From positions 1 through 28,939 of the forward strand of contig URDD01000032.1 of assembly GCA_900546395.1 (NCBI GenBank): DNA of 28,939 nt, in the 5' to 3' direction. This stretch comes from an uncultured Bacteroidales bacterium (GTDB lineage: Bacteria; Bacteroidota; Bacteroidia; Bacteroidales; UBA932). The notes beneath the pieces were generated by a model that was not told the origin of the DNA, did not search any database, and worked only from the letters and a program-made list of their open reading frames with translations. Numbering within the stretch: the stretch's first letter is position 1; each line of letters opens with the position of its first letter. Made by a program: the position numbers and the translations under genes. This document shows positions 14,960 to 23,003 of this stretch, in pieces.

Positions 14960-15394
14960 ATGGAAATCTGGCACATCTGGGTCATCATTGCCCTGATTTT
15001 TTTCTTAATCGAAATCTTCACCAGCGGTTTTGCCGTTGCTTGTTTCAGCATAGGAGCTTTGACGTCTGCAATCGGAGCAGCATGTAACATTCATATAATC
15101 TGGCAGATTATAATTTTTGCAGTCTTTTCGGTGGTCTCTCTCATATTTGTCAGGCCGCTGGTTATAAAATTTTTTTTCAAATCAGGCAAAGGCAGAAGAA
15201 CAAACGCCGATGCACTTATAGGGAAAAAAGGCAAAGTCACTCAAGATATTGATTCGGCGACAGGATACGGCAGAGTAGCCATTGATGGAGATGACTGGAA
15301 AGCGGTAAGCATTGACGGGCAGAACATTCCAAAGGGTTCTGATGTAGAAGTTGTAAAGATAGAAAGTATCATATTAACAGTAAAAACCATATAG
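14960..15394 (+). CDS. Short NfeD-like membrane protein
   Basis: A 144-residue protein beginning MEIWHIWVIIALIFFLIEIF at 14960; an upstream in-frame ATG at 14798 is rejected because it would run through the inverted repeat after ssb. Three hydrophobic segments span about residues 5-70. A C-terminal OB-like beta domain follows (LIGKKGKVTQDI, GRVAIDGDDWKA, VVKIESIILTV), the plan of short (NfeD1b-type) proteins. It is 2 bases upstream of an SPFH/stomatin gene, the classic NfeD-slipin pairing in which the NfeD domain helps assemble membrane microdomain complexes. It has no serine-protease domain. Confidence 0.87.
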   Translation: MEIWHIWVIIALIFFLIEIFTSGFAVACFSIGALTSAIGAACNIHIIWQIIIFAVFSVVSLIFVRPLVIKFFFKSGKGRRTNADALIGKKGKVTQDIDSATGYGRVAIDGDDWKAVSIDGQNIPKGSDVEVVKIESIILTVKTI

Positions 15395-15396
15395 TT

Positions 15397-16392
15397 ATGA
15401 TTGGAACATATGTAATTGTCGGCATTATCGCACTGATAGCCCTTACTTTTGTTATACTCGGTTTGATAATTGTCCCGCAAAGCGAGACTCAGATAATCGA
15501 AAGACTCGGAAAATATCACCGTACACTTCCTTCCGGAATCAACATCATTTGGCCGATACTTGACCGGCCACGTGAAATGTACTTCAGATATGTAATCACC
15601 GATTCAAACGGGAATCATATTGTAAGAAACAGACTGACCAGCAAAGTGGATCTCCGAGAGCAACTTATCGATTTTCCACCACAGAGTGTCATCACAAAAG
15701 ACAATGTAATGACCAGCATCAATGCAATTCTGTATTATCAGATTATGGACCCTGTAAAAGCTATGTATGAAATTGCAAATCTTCCTGATGCCATAGAAAA
15801 ACTGACACAGACTACATTAAGAAACATTATCGGAGAACTTGAGTTTGACGAAACCCTGACATCAAGAGATACCATAAACACTAAACTCCGCGATGTTCTT
15901 GATGATGCCACAAACAAATGGGGAGTGAAAGTCAACCGCGTTGAAGTCCAGGACATCACTCCTCCGACATCAGTTAAAGATGCAATGGAGCAACAAATGC
16001 AGGCAGAAAGAGAAAAACGTGCAAAGATTCTTCGCGCTCAGGGAGAAAAAGAAGCAGCCATTTTAAAATCAGAAGGTGAAAAAACCTCAAAAATCAATCA
16101 GGCAGATGCAGAAAAGCGGTCAAATATTCTTTTGGCTGAAGGAGAAGCAGCTGCAAAAATCGCTGTAGCAAACGCAGAAGCAGAGGCCATTGCCAAAGTG
16201 GCAGAAGCTATCGGGAAATCCGACATATCCCCTGCAAACTATATGCTTGCCGAAAAATACATCAACGCCCTTGAAAGGATGACATCAGGAAAAGATACCC
16301 GCACGGTATACATGCCCTATGACGCTTCTGCAATGCTAAGTAGCCTGGGAAGCATCAAAGAGCTTTTCAAAGATTCCGAAAACAAGCATTAA
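15397..16392 (+). CDS. SPFH/band 7 (stomatin/QmcA-like) protein
   Basis: A 331-residue membrane-anchored scaffold protein. One N-terminal helix (about residues 4-25) precedes the SPFH domain: VPQSETQIIERLGKYHRTLP, the FPPQSVITKDNV strand, YYQIMDP, LRNIIGELEFDETLTSR and VEVQDITPP. From about 205 to 270 lies an Ala/Glu/Lys-rich coiled coil (EREKRAKILRAQGEKEAAIL and on) that drives oligomerisation in this family. Known roles are membrane microdomain organisation and modulation of membrane proteases. It is translationally close to the NfeD gene, and its stop overlaps by four bases the stop of the convergent GT39 gene (16389-16392). Confidence 0.92.
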   Translation: MIGTYVIVGIIALIALTFVILGLIIVPQSETQIIERLGKYHRTLPSGINIIWPILDRPREMYFRYVITDSNGNHIVRNRLTSKVDLREQLIDFPPQSVITKDNVMTSINAILYYQIMDPVKAMYEIANLPDAIEKLTQTTLRNIIGELEFDETLTSRDTINTKLRDVLDDATNKWGVKVNRVEVQDITPPTSVKDAMEQQMQAEREKRAKILRAQGEKEAAILKSEGEKTSKINQADAEKRSNILLAEGEAAAKIAVANAEAEAIAKVAEAIGKSDISPANYMLAEKYINALERMTSGKDTRTVYMPYDASAMLSSLGSIKELFKDSENKH

Positions 16393-18026
16393 TTTACAGA
16401 ATAGCATCTATACTCACCTATCTGGCTATATGGAAAGGCTGACAGTCTGGCTTCCAAATCCGGACTGTCATGGATATGGGACGTATTTATCATTAGGATA
16501 TGGTTTCCATTGTCTGAAGAGAGGTATTCACCAGGATTCCTGCCATAGCTGACAACGTCCTCTCCAAGATAAACGTCCATATTTTCAGAACGAGATACAA
16601 ACAATGTAACAAACCTGCATTCAGTCCCTGACTCGGAAGCCATCTGACCTGCTACCTTGCACAAATTGGCATAACCGATATAGTCATTGGCTTCAGGAAT
16701 CATAGGAGAAGCGGCAAAAACGCATGCAAGCATTGACAGTGCCATTGAAATTACCGGTTTGCTCCACTCATTCCCTCTGAAAATAAACCATAGGGAAAGA
16801 CAGCCTCCAAGTATGAGAAAGGACATAGCAATGTACGTGAATGGAGACAATACGAAGCTATAGCTTTCCATAAGTTTTGCCAATTGAGGTATTTTACCAT
16901 ATACGGAAAGAGCACCTACGGCTATAAAACCAGCAAGTACGAATATCAGAGACGGGATTGCCAGAGACAGTTTTATCCAGTACCTGCTTTCAAACCTTCC
17001 CGACTGTACGGAAAACAAATATACGAGAAAAGGAAAAATAGGGAGAAGATATATGGCAAGTTTTGAACTGAAAGATGACATCATTACAAAAGCAGTTATT
17101 ACAACGGAAGCATATAATCTGGCTGATATGTTGCGATATCCTTTCGTTAAAAACGACGCTGCCAGTCCTGCAATAAGCAACAGCGAATAAGGAGCAATAA
17201 TATACCATATAACCATAAAATAATACCAGAAAGGTTCTTTATGGTGAAATGCATTTACAGCTCTGTCAACGGTCTGATGGAAAAGCAGGTTTTCAAGATA
17301 GGAAGTTCCTCCATCAATCCACACACCGGTAAACCAAACAGCACACAAACCGGCTATTATAGCCCAGGTCTTCCATCCTAAATATTTACATATATCCCGC
17401 AACTTGCCTTCCGATAATAGAAAAACAATAATGGCAAGCGGTGGAAGAAGCAAACCTACAGGACCTTTGGTAAAAAGAGCAAGGAATATATACAGAGGAA
17501 GCAGATAACTGTGCAGTTTCGTGTTTCCTGAATTCACATACATCTTATAGAAAGAATACAAGGCTAGTACAATGAACATACACATAAGCATATCCATACG
17601 CAAAAATATGGCGGTACCGATAAAGAGAGCAGATGTACCAAGCATCAAGGCAGAAGCAAACCTTTCAGAAAAAGAATAAATCAGACTATTGCGAGAGAAC
17701 TCCTGAACCGCCCACTTGTCCATCACTCCAATTATTACCAAAGCTGGAATAAAAGACAAGAGAGACAGCGCGAATATGCTGTGCCCTCCAAATACTAGTC
17801 TCATAGCCATTATTAACCAGAAATAAAGCGGAGGTTTGTCGGCATAAGCTTCTCCCTGATTTGTAAACGCAAATACATGGCCTTCTCTGATTGCCTCATC
17901 GGCAATGCTAAGATAACGCAGTTCATTGGCAGGTGTGAAATCTCTCAATATCATAAGAGGAGTCAAGGCTGCAAGTATAATCAAGGACGCAGCAAAGACA
18001 GGATGAGACTTTAGCAATTGTTTCAT
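16389..18026 (-). CDS. ArnT/PMT-like GT39 glycosyltransferase
   Basis: A 545-residue polytopic membrane enzyme of the dolichyl-phosphate mannosyltransferase/ArnT family. These GT-C enzymes use a polyprenyl-phosphate sugar on the outer face of the inner membrane to modify lipid A, protein or glycan. The first periplasmic loop has NELRYLSIADEAIREG (34-49) and KPPLYFW (64-70), the family's catalytic-loop signature. About 11-12 hydrophobic segments follow, ending in a soluble C-terminal part (about 450-545). It is six bases downstream of a tandem LAB_N protein and, beyond it, a GT2 enzyme. Together they resemble an ArnC-flippase-ArnT set. The acceptor and sugar cannot be read from sequence. Confidence 0.82.
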   Translation of the reverse strand: MKQLLKSHPVFAASLIILAALTPLMILRDFTPANELRYLSIADEAIREGHVFAFTNQGEAYADKPPLYFWLIMAMRLVFGGHSIFALSLLSFIPALVIIGVMDKWAVQEFSRNSLIYSFSERFASALMLGTSALFIGTAIFLRMDMLMCMFIVLALYSFYKMYVNSGNTKLHSYLLPLYIFLALFTKGPVGLLLPPLAIIVFLLSEGKLRDICKYLGWKTWAIIAGLCAVWFTGVWIDGGTSYLENLLFHQTVDRAVNAFHHKEPFWYYFMVIWYIIAPYSLLLIAGLAASFLTKGYRNISARLYASVVITAFVMMSSFSSKLAIYLLPIFPFLVYLFSVQSGRFESRYWIKLSLAIPSLIFVLAGFIAVGALSVYGKIPQLAKLMESYSFVLSPFTYIAMSFLILGGCLSLWFIFRGNEWSKPVISMALSMLACVFAASPMIPEANDYIGYANLCKVAGQMASESGTECRFVTLFVSRSENMDVYLGEDVVSYGRNPGEYLSSDNGNHILMINTSHIHDSPDLEARLSAFPYSQIGEYRCYSVN

Positions 18027-18032
18027 AATGCT

Positions 18033-18692
18033 TTATTTATTGGTCGGAATAATTTCAGATGGCACGGATTTACGGGCTCTGAATCCTATAGTAAGGTTTC
18101 GACAATACGCTACAAAACCAAATGACTGCCCAAGTATAAGGACAGGGTCTTGCCTGAAAAGTCCATAAGCGATAATGGTTCCTGAACCTATAAGGCTTAT
18201 TACCCAAAATCCTGCCGGCAAGAAAGACTCATGTCTTCTCACGGAATAAACCCATTGATAAACAAAGCGAAGCGTAAAGATTATCTGACCTGCAGAACCA
18301 AAAATCACTAGCCAAAACGGTACCTCCTCATTTCTGAAAAATGATGTAACGAATGCATCCAGATCTTTCAACATGAACAGAAGTGCCGCTACAGGAACAA
18401 CAATCAGTACTGTTTTCAGAACAGGTCCGAATTTCTGCCACACTCCTTTTGAATTTAGATTCCACAGATATATGTAACAGGAGAGAAACTGACCAAGTAT
18501 TATAGAAAAATCATCTCTCAGCCACCCGTAAAAACATAGTAGATATGCCCCTACCACACTTAATACCCAATATGCTGAAGGAGACACAACGGTTTTGGCC
18601 TTTTCGGACTTTATCCACTGGAAAATTGTCCTTGCAGAAAAGAAAAACTGCGCAATAAACCCTATGGCATAAACAAATATATTATCACCCAT
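18033..18692 (-). CDS. Tandem LAB_N-domain membrane protein (possible lipid-linked sugar flippase)
   Basis: A 219-residue integral membrane protein built from two copies of the lipid-A-disaccharide-synthase N-terminal (LAB_N) domain, without any LpxB catalytic domain. Residues 12-79 and 133-200 align without gaps over 68 positions with 22 identities by hand, sharing Q-x(9)-QW, W-V-x-S, YG-x(2)-R-x-D and ILGQ. A hydrophobic linker helix lies near 93-108. LAB_N resembles SWEET/PQ-loop triple-helix bundles, as I recall from family groupings, so two bundles plus a linker suggest a transporter. It sits between a GT2 gene (13 bases away) and a GT39 gene (6 bases away), the place a flippase would occupy. 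Domain call secure; flippase role is inference. Confidence 0.85.
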   Translation of the reverse strand: MGDNIFVYAIGFIAQFFFSARTIFQWIKSEKAKTVVSPSAYWVLSVVGAYLLCFYGWLRDDFSIILGQFLSCYIYLWNLNSKGVWQKFGPVLKTVLIVVPVAALLFMLKDLDAFVTSFFRNEEVPFWLVIFGSAGQIIFTLRFVYQWVYSVRRHESFLPAGFWVISLIGSGTIIAYGLFRQDPVLILGQSFGFVAYCRNLTIGFRARKSVPSEIIPTNK

Positions 18693-18705
18693 ACAACACT
18701 CCGGA

Positions 18706-19449
18706 TTATAGGTCAGAATCTTTAACCTTGTAATTAATATATCTAGGTTTCATCCACCTATAAGCGAAACAGTCGGCAAATGGCCCCAATAGTCTGTTCC
18801 ATAAATGGAATTTTGACTTGCCGGCGACACGCGGGAAATGACGAACAGGAATCTGCTTGTAAGTCCCGCCATCCTGAAGCAGGACAAGAGCAGGCAGGAA
18901 ACGGTGCATTCCCTTGAATAACGGAATACGTTTTGCGCAATCTGTATGAAGGACCTTCAACGGGCATCCTGTATCAGCAGCCCCGTCATTTGTCATCATT
19001 CTTCTGAAAGAATTTGCAATTCTTGACTGTATCTTTTTGAAACCCGTATCCTTGCGGTTTGCCCTTATTCCTGTTACCATACTATAGTCCGCAATATCCT
19101 CAAGAAGCAGGTTGAAATCTTCAGGTGCCGTTTGCAAGTCTGCATCCATATAGCCGACATACTCAGATTCCGTATAATCTATTCCAGCCTTCAGAGCTGC
19201 ACTCAATCCTGCATTCTTCTCAAAACTCATATAGAAAAAATCATTTGTCCTTGAACACATGTCCCTAAGCTTCTCCCCGCTCCCGTCAACAGAACCGTCA
19301 TCCACAAAAAGCACACATGCAGGAACTTTGCACACAGGTAAAAAACTCCCAAGCCTCTTGCCGAGCGCATCTATATTTTCAATTTCATTATAAATCGGAA
19401 CAATTATAGTGAACCTGTATTCCGATGTCCTGTTTCCATATTGTATCAT
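18706..19449 (-). CDS. GT2 glycosyltransferase (DPM1/ArnC-like), soluble form
   Basis: A 247-residue GT-A fold transferase starting with the family strand FTIIVPIYNEIENI (13-26). FVDDGSVDGS (48-57), the metal-binding DxD in YMDADLQTAPED (D102, D104) and FPRVAGKSKF near the C-terminus are typical of polyprenyl-phosphate mannose/glucose synthases such as ArnC, GtrB and DPM1. Unlike ArnC and GtrB it has no C-terminal transmembrane pair and ends with a basic, soluble tail. It is the first gene of the minus-strand module and is divergent from pflB across 210 bases. The predicted job is to place a sugar on undecaprenyl phosphate at the cytoplasmic face; the sugar is unknown. Confidence 0.85.
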   Translation of the reverse strand: MIQYGNRTSEYRFTIIVPIYNEIENIDALGKRLGSFLPVCKVPACVLFVDDGSVDGSGEKLRDMCSRTNDFFYMSFEKNAGLSAALKAGIDYTESEYVGYMDADLQTAPEDFNLLLEDIADYSMVTGIRANRKDTGFKKIQSRIANSFRRMMTNDGAADTGCPLKVLHTDCAKRIPLFKGMHRFLPALVLLQDGGTYKQIPVRHFPRVAGKSKFHLWNRLLGPFADCFAYRWMKPRYINYKVKDSDL

Positions 19450-19587
19450 TGTATTCTAAAATGCAAATTGTACTTCTAATCATAAATAGTGCCTATATCT
19501 GAATTAAACAAAAAAATAATCCATATTTGAACTTTATGAAAATAAAATTATCCGATTTGACAAGTTTATAACATTGTTAATAATTCG

Positions 19588-19603
19588 TCAAATTCAGATT
19601 TGA
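19588..19603. promoter_or_regulatory. Inverted repeat (candidate operator) over the pflB -33 box
   Basis: TCAAAT-TCAG-ATTTGA is a perfect 6-4-6 inverted repeat. The -33 TTTG (19599-19602) lies inside its right arm, so a bound regulator would block or contact RNA polymerase. Further ATTTGA copies occur upstream, near 19528 and 19553. The regulator is unknown. Confidence 0.45.
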
Positions 19604-19629
19604 ATAAGTAAAATTTAGAGCTATATTTG
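19599..19629 (+). promoter_or_regulatory. Bacteroidota promoter for pflB-pflA
   Basis: TTTG (19599-19602) and TATATTTG (19622-19629) are separated by exactly 19 bases, the consensus spacing for the Bacteroidota primary sigma factor. The pflB ATG is 30 bases downstream of the -7 element. This is the best promoter in the window. Confidence 0.75.
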
Positions 19630-19659
19630 CGCCTTGATCTATTGAACAGGTATTTTTTT

Positions 19660-21888
19660 ATGGAAATGGAGAAAAAATTTAAAGACGGCCAATGGAGCCG
19701 CACAATTGATGTATCGGACTTTGTCTACAGAAACATCACCCCTTACACAGGTGACGCATCCTTTCTGCAAGGACCTTCTGCACGCACGAAAAAACTATGG
19801 GACGAATGCCTGAAGGCATTGGAAGAAGAAAGAAGCAATAATGGCGTCAGATCTGTCGACGCTTGTACAATATCTACAATTACCTCTCACAAGGCTGGTT
19901 ATATCGACAAGGAATCAGAACTTATTGTTGGACTTCAGACCGATGAACTTCTGAAAAGGGCTATCAAGCCTTTTGGAGGTTATCGTGTAACAGAGAAAGC
20001 ATGTCGTGAAAACGGAGTGGAAATCGACCCTAAGGTAAAAGAAATATTCACCCACTACCGCAAGACACATAATGACGGAGTTTTCGATGTATATACAGAG
20101 GAAATTCTGAAATTCAGATCACTCGGCTTTTTGACAGGTCTTCCTGACAACTACTCAAGAGGAAGAATCATCGGAGACTACAGAAGACTTGCACTCTACG
20201 GCGCAGACAGGCTTATTGAAGCTAAAAAAGACGATCTGAAGAAGCTTACAGGACCGATGACTGAAGACAGGATCAGACTCCGTGAAGAAGTGGCTGAACA
20301 GATCCGCGCTTTGGGAGAAATAAAAACTCTCGGAGAGTACTATGGTCTGGAACTTGGCCGTGCTGCACACAATGCACAGGAGGCTGTTCAGTGGGTCTAT
20401 ATGGCATATCTCGCTTCCGTAAAGGAACAGGACGGAGCTGCAATGTCATTGGGTAATGTATCCTCATTCCTTGATATCTTTATCCAGTATGATCTGGACC
20501 ACAATCTCATCGATGAAACATTCGCTCAGGAGTTAGTTGACCAGTTCGTAATGAAACTCAGAATGGTACGTCACTTGAGAATGCAGTCTTACAACGATAT
20601 TTTCGCAGGGGATCCTACGTGGGTTACAGAATCCCTCGGAGGCCGCTTCAATGATGGAAAAGTAAAAGTAACAAAGACGTCATTCAGATTCCTCCAGACC
20701 CTCTATAATCTTGGACCTGCTCCGGAACCTAATATGACAGTTCTCTGGAGCCCTGAACTTCCTGAAGGATTCAAGGAATTCTGCGCAAAAGTATCTGTAG
20801 ATACAAGTTCAGTGCAATATGAAAACGATGATCTTATGCGCCATGTCCGCAGTTGTGACGATTACGGTATCGCCTGCTGCGTATCATATCAGGCCATCGG
20901 AAAGGCTATCCAGTTCTTCGGGGCACGTGCAAACCTCGCAAAAGCCCTTCTGCTTGCAATCAACGGAGGACGCTGTGAGAACACCGGAACCCTTATGGTA
21001 GAAGGTATTGAGCCGCTTAAGAGCGATGTTCTTGACTTCGAAGAAGTAATGAGAAATTACGCAAAGGTACTTCATCAAGTGGCCAGAGTCTATAATGAGG
21101 CCATCAATATCATCCACTATATGCATGACAAGTATGACTATGAAAGGTCTCAGATGGCATTCATAGATACAAATCCATCTATCAATCTTGCATATGGTGT
21201 AGCCGGACTCTCCATAGCAGTGGATTCCCTTTCTGCAATCAAGTATGCAAAAGTCACTGCACACCGCAACGCAGACGGACTCACTGACGGCTTTACTATA
21301 GAAGGAGATTACCCTTGCTTCGGAAACGACAATGATAAAGTTGACTCTATAGCAGTTGATCTGGTACATTTCTTCAGCAAGGAACTCAGCAGTCTTCCTG
21401 TGTACAAGAATGCTGTTCCAACACTATCTCTCCTTACAATCACGTCAAATGTGATGTACGGCAAAAAGACAGGTGCCACACCTGACGGAAGAGCAAAAGG
21501 CGTAGCTTTCGCACCGGGAGCAAACCCTATGCACGGAAGAGATTCCCACGGAGCGATTGCATCACTCAGTTCCGTGGCAAAACTCGACTACCACGATGCT
21601 ATGGACGGAATCAGCAACACATTCTCTATCGTACCAAAATCGCTTGGTCCGACTCAGGAGGAAAGAATAGAGAATCTGGTTACAATGATGGACGGATACT
21701 TCAGCAAAGGCGCTCATCACCTCAATGTCAACGTTCTGAACAGAGAAATGCTTGAAGACGCAATGGAACATCCGGAAAAATATCCACAGCTTACAATCAG
21801 AGTGTCAGGGTACGCAGTAAACTTCGTCAAACTGAGCCGCGAACACCAGCTGGAGGTCATAGCCAGAACATTCCATAAATCAATGTAA
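19660..21888 (+). CDS. pflB: Pyruvate formate-lyase
   Basis: A glycyl-radical enzyme that converts pyruvate and CoA to acetyl-CoA and formate under anoxia. From the ATG at 19660 it has 742 residues, close to E. coli PflB (760). Both catalytic cysteines are present, C406-C407 in DDYGIACCVS, followed by FFGARANLAKALLLAINGG. The radical glycine is G717 in RVSGYAV near the C-terminus. The 19627 TTG extension is rejected because it would overlap the -7 element; an ATG at 19666 is an alternative. The activating enzyme follows by 23 bases, so the pair is self-contained. Expression is likely set at the promoter/inverted repeat just upstream. The conserved motifs argue for true PFL over a glycerol or choline lyase homologue. 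Confidence 0.96.
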   Translation: MEMEKKFKDGQWSRTIDVSDFVYRNITPYTGDASFLQGPSARTKKLWDECLKALEEERSNNGVRSVDACTISTITSHKAGYIDKESELIVGLQTDELLKRAIKPFGGYRVTEKACRENGVEIDPKVKEIFTHYRKTHNDGVFDVYTEEILKFRSLGFLTGLPDNYSRGRIIGDYRRLALYGADRLIEAKKDDLKKLTGPMTEDRIRLREEVAEQIRALGEIKTLGEYYGLELGRAAHNAQEAVQWVYMAYLASVKEQDGAAMSLGNVSSFLDIFIQYDLDHNLIDETFAQELVDQFVMKLRMVRHLRMQSYNDIFAGDPTWVTESLGGRFNDGKVKVTKTSFRFLQTLYNLGPAPEPNMTVLWSPELPEGFKEFCAKVSVDTSSVQYENDDLMRHVRSCDDYGIACCVSYQAIGKAIQFFGARANLAKALLLAINGGRCENTGTLMVEGIEPLKSDVLDFEEVMRNYAKVLHQVARVYNEAINIIHYMHDKYDYERSQMAFIDTNPSINLAYGVAGLSIAVDSLSAIKYAKVTAHRNADGLTDGFTIEGDYPCFGNDNDKVDSIAVDLVHFFSKELSSLPVYKNAVPTLSLLTITSNVMYGKKTGATPDGRAKGVAFAPGANPMHGRDSHGAIASLSSVAKLDYHDAMDGISNTFSIVPKSLGPTQEERIENLVTMMDGYFSKGAHHLNVNVLNREMLEDAMEHPEKYPQLTIRVSGYAVNFVKLSREHQLEVIARTFHKSM

Positions 21889-21911
21889 GTATATATTGCA
21901 AATCATTGAAT

Positions 21912-22673
21912 ATGAAAATTAAAGTTCATTCATTCGAGTCAATGGGAACTTACGACGGGCCGGGTCTCCGGCTCGTCGTTTTTCTGCAGGGATGCCCGTT
22001 CCGCTGCCTCTACTGCGCCAATCCTGATACCATTCCGGCAGAAGGAGGTACCATAACAGATATGGAAGATATAGTCAAAATGGCTGTAAACCAGAAACCG
22101 TTCTTCGGCAAAAGAGGTGGTGTAACCTTTTCCGGCGGCGAACCGACCATGCAGGCAAAAGCTCTCGTTCCTATAGTAAAGGAACTAAAATCAAACGGAA
22201 TACATGTCTGCATAGATACCAATGGAGGAATCTGGAACAGCGATGTAGAAGAACTTTTCACTCTTGCTGACCTGATACTTCTTGATATAAAGGAGTTCAA
22301 TGACAGCAGACACATAGCACTTACAGGCAGAAGCAACTCCAGGACTCTGGAAACAGCCAAATGGCTGGAAGAACACGGAAAACCATTCTGGCTCAGATAT
22401 GTACTTGTTCCGGGGTACAGTGATTTCGAAGAAGATATACGTGCACTTGGCGAACATTTCGGATGTAAAAACTCTGGAAGCGACGGACATTCGTGCGGAT
22501 ATAAGATGATACAGAGAGTCGAAATCCTGCCATACCACACTCTCGGAGTCAACAAATACGAAACCTTGGGACAGGAATATAAACTGAAAGAGGTTCCTCT
22601 GAATACAGAAGAACAGCTGAGAAAGGCAGAAGCCGTTTTCAATGAATACTTCGACAACACTGTCCTTAACTGA
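21912..22673 (+). CDS. pflA: Pyruvate formate-lyase activating enzyme (radical SAM)
   Basis: A 253-residue radical SAM enzyme that abstracts hydrogen from the PFL glycine with a 5'-deoxyadenosyl radical. The [4Fe-4S] motif CxxxCxxC is C28-C32-C35 in QGCPFRCLYC, followed by NPDT. The start SFESMGTYDGPGLR is characteristic of PflA proteins specific for pyruvate formate-lyase. Later blocks are FSGGEPTMQ, IDTNG and LLDIKEF, and the C-terminal YHTLGVNKYETLG matches the peptide/substrate region. The ATG at 21912 is used over the TTG at 21906. It lies 23 bases after pflB. A weak inverted repeat (22660-22669 with 22695-22704, one wobble) overlaps the stop and could aid termination, but has no U-tract. 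Confidence 0.95.
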   Translation: MKIKVHSFESMGTYDGPGLRLVVFLQGCPFRCLYCANPDTIPAEGGTITDMEDIVKMAVNQKPFFGKRGGVTFSGGEPTMQAKALVPIVKELKSNGIHVCIDTNGGIWNSDVEELFTLADLILLDIKEFNDSRHIALTGRSNSRTLETAKWLEEHGKPFWLRYVLVPGYSDFEEDIRALGEHFGCKNSGSDGHSCGYKMIQRVEILPYHTLGVNKYETLGQEYKLKEVPLNTEEQLRKAEAVFNEYFDNTVLN

Positions 22674-22746
22674 TGATGTCTCATATTCTGAAGATTAGGG
22701 ACAGGAGCTGCAAATCAAAATATCGAAGTTAACGTCATAATATTTT

Positions 22747-22912
22747 AGAAGTTGTTTAAATTTTTGTCATTATAAATTTTATGAGGTATTTTTGAGGATG
22801 TTTTCTGTGACTTTTTGAAAAAGATAACAGTGTTATCTGACTGAAAAAAGTCGTGGAAAACAGACCTAAAAGAGCCATAAAAGAATTTTTGAAAAATTTT
22901 TAAACAGCTTCT
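22747..22912. repeat. 166-nt imperfect foldback (MITE-like) inverted repeat
   Basis: The outer arms are AGAAGTTGTTTAAATTTTT (22747-22765) and the complement of AAAAATTTTTAAACAGCTTCT (22892-22912). Pairing continues inward with interruptions: TTTTATG against CATAAAA, TGTTTTC against GAAAACA and GACTTTTT against AAAAAGTC. The centre is a perfect GATAACA-g-TGTTATC (22824-22838). The element is non-coding and AT-rich and sits between pflA and the patatin gene. It could be a non-autonomous transposon relic or a long RNA hairpin. No transposase is nearby, and no clean target duplication was found. Confidence 0.6.
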
Positions 22913-22956
22913 TATTTGTTATTCTGAATTATATAGAATAATTTTGAGAAGCTGTT
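22903..22956. repeat. Hairpin sharing the right arm of the foldback element
   Basis: AACAGCTTCT (22903-22912) and AGAAGCTGTT (22947-22956) are perfect 10-bp arms. A second perfect pair TTATTCT/AGAATAA (22919-22925 and 22935-22941) lies inside with a 9-base loop. The left arm is also the right arm of the larger foldback, so the two structures exclude each other. Confidence 0.6.
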
Positions 22957-22974
22957 CAATATTTGAGCAGCTTC
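22948..22974. repeat. 12-bp tight hairpin before the patatin gene
   Basis: GAAGCTGTTCAA (22948-22959) and TTGAGCAGCTTC (22963-22974) pair over 12 bases with one G-U wobble and a 3-base loop, 29 bases before the ATG at 23004. Its left arm is the right arm of the preceding hairpin. There is no U-tract after it, so it is not a standard rho-independent terminator in the plus direction. Confidence 0.6.
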
Positions 22975-23003
22975 GATAATTCAATATATATAAGTTTACC
23001 GGT

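Noticed and set aside
19588..19603. Naming the pflB inverted repeat an FNR box
   Set aside because: FNR sites read TTGAT-N4-ATCAA; this one is TCAAAT-N4-ATTTGA, so only the spacing agrees.
22010..22684. A long minus-strand ORF (224 codons) opposite pflA
   Set aside because: It is antisense to a secure radical SAM gene, Ser/Pro-rich as expected for a shadow frame, and has no promoter or known motif.
22747..22912. A complete insertion sequence
   Set aside because: The interval is too short and non-coding; no transposase fragment lies inside or beside it.
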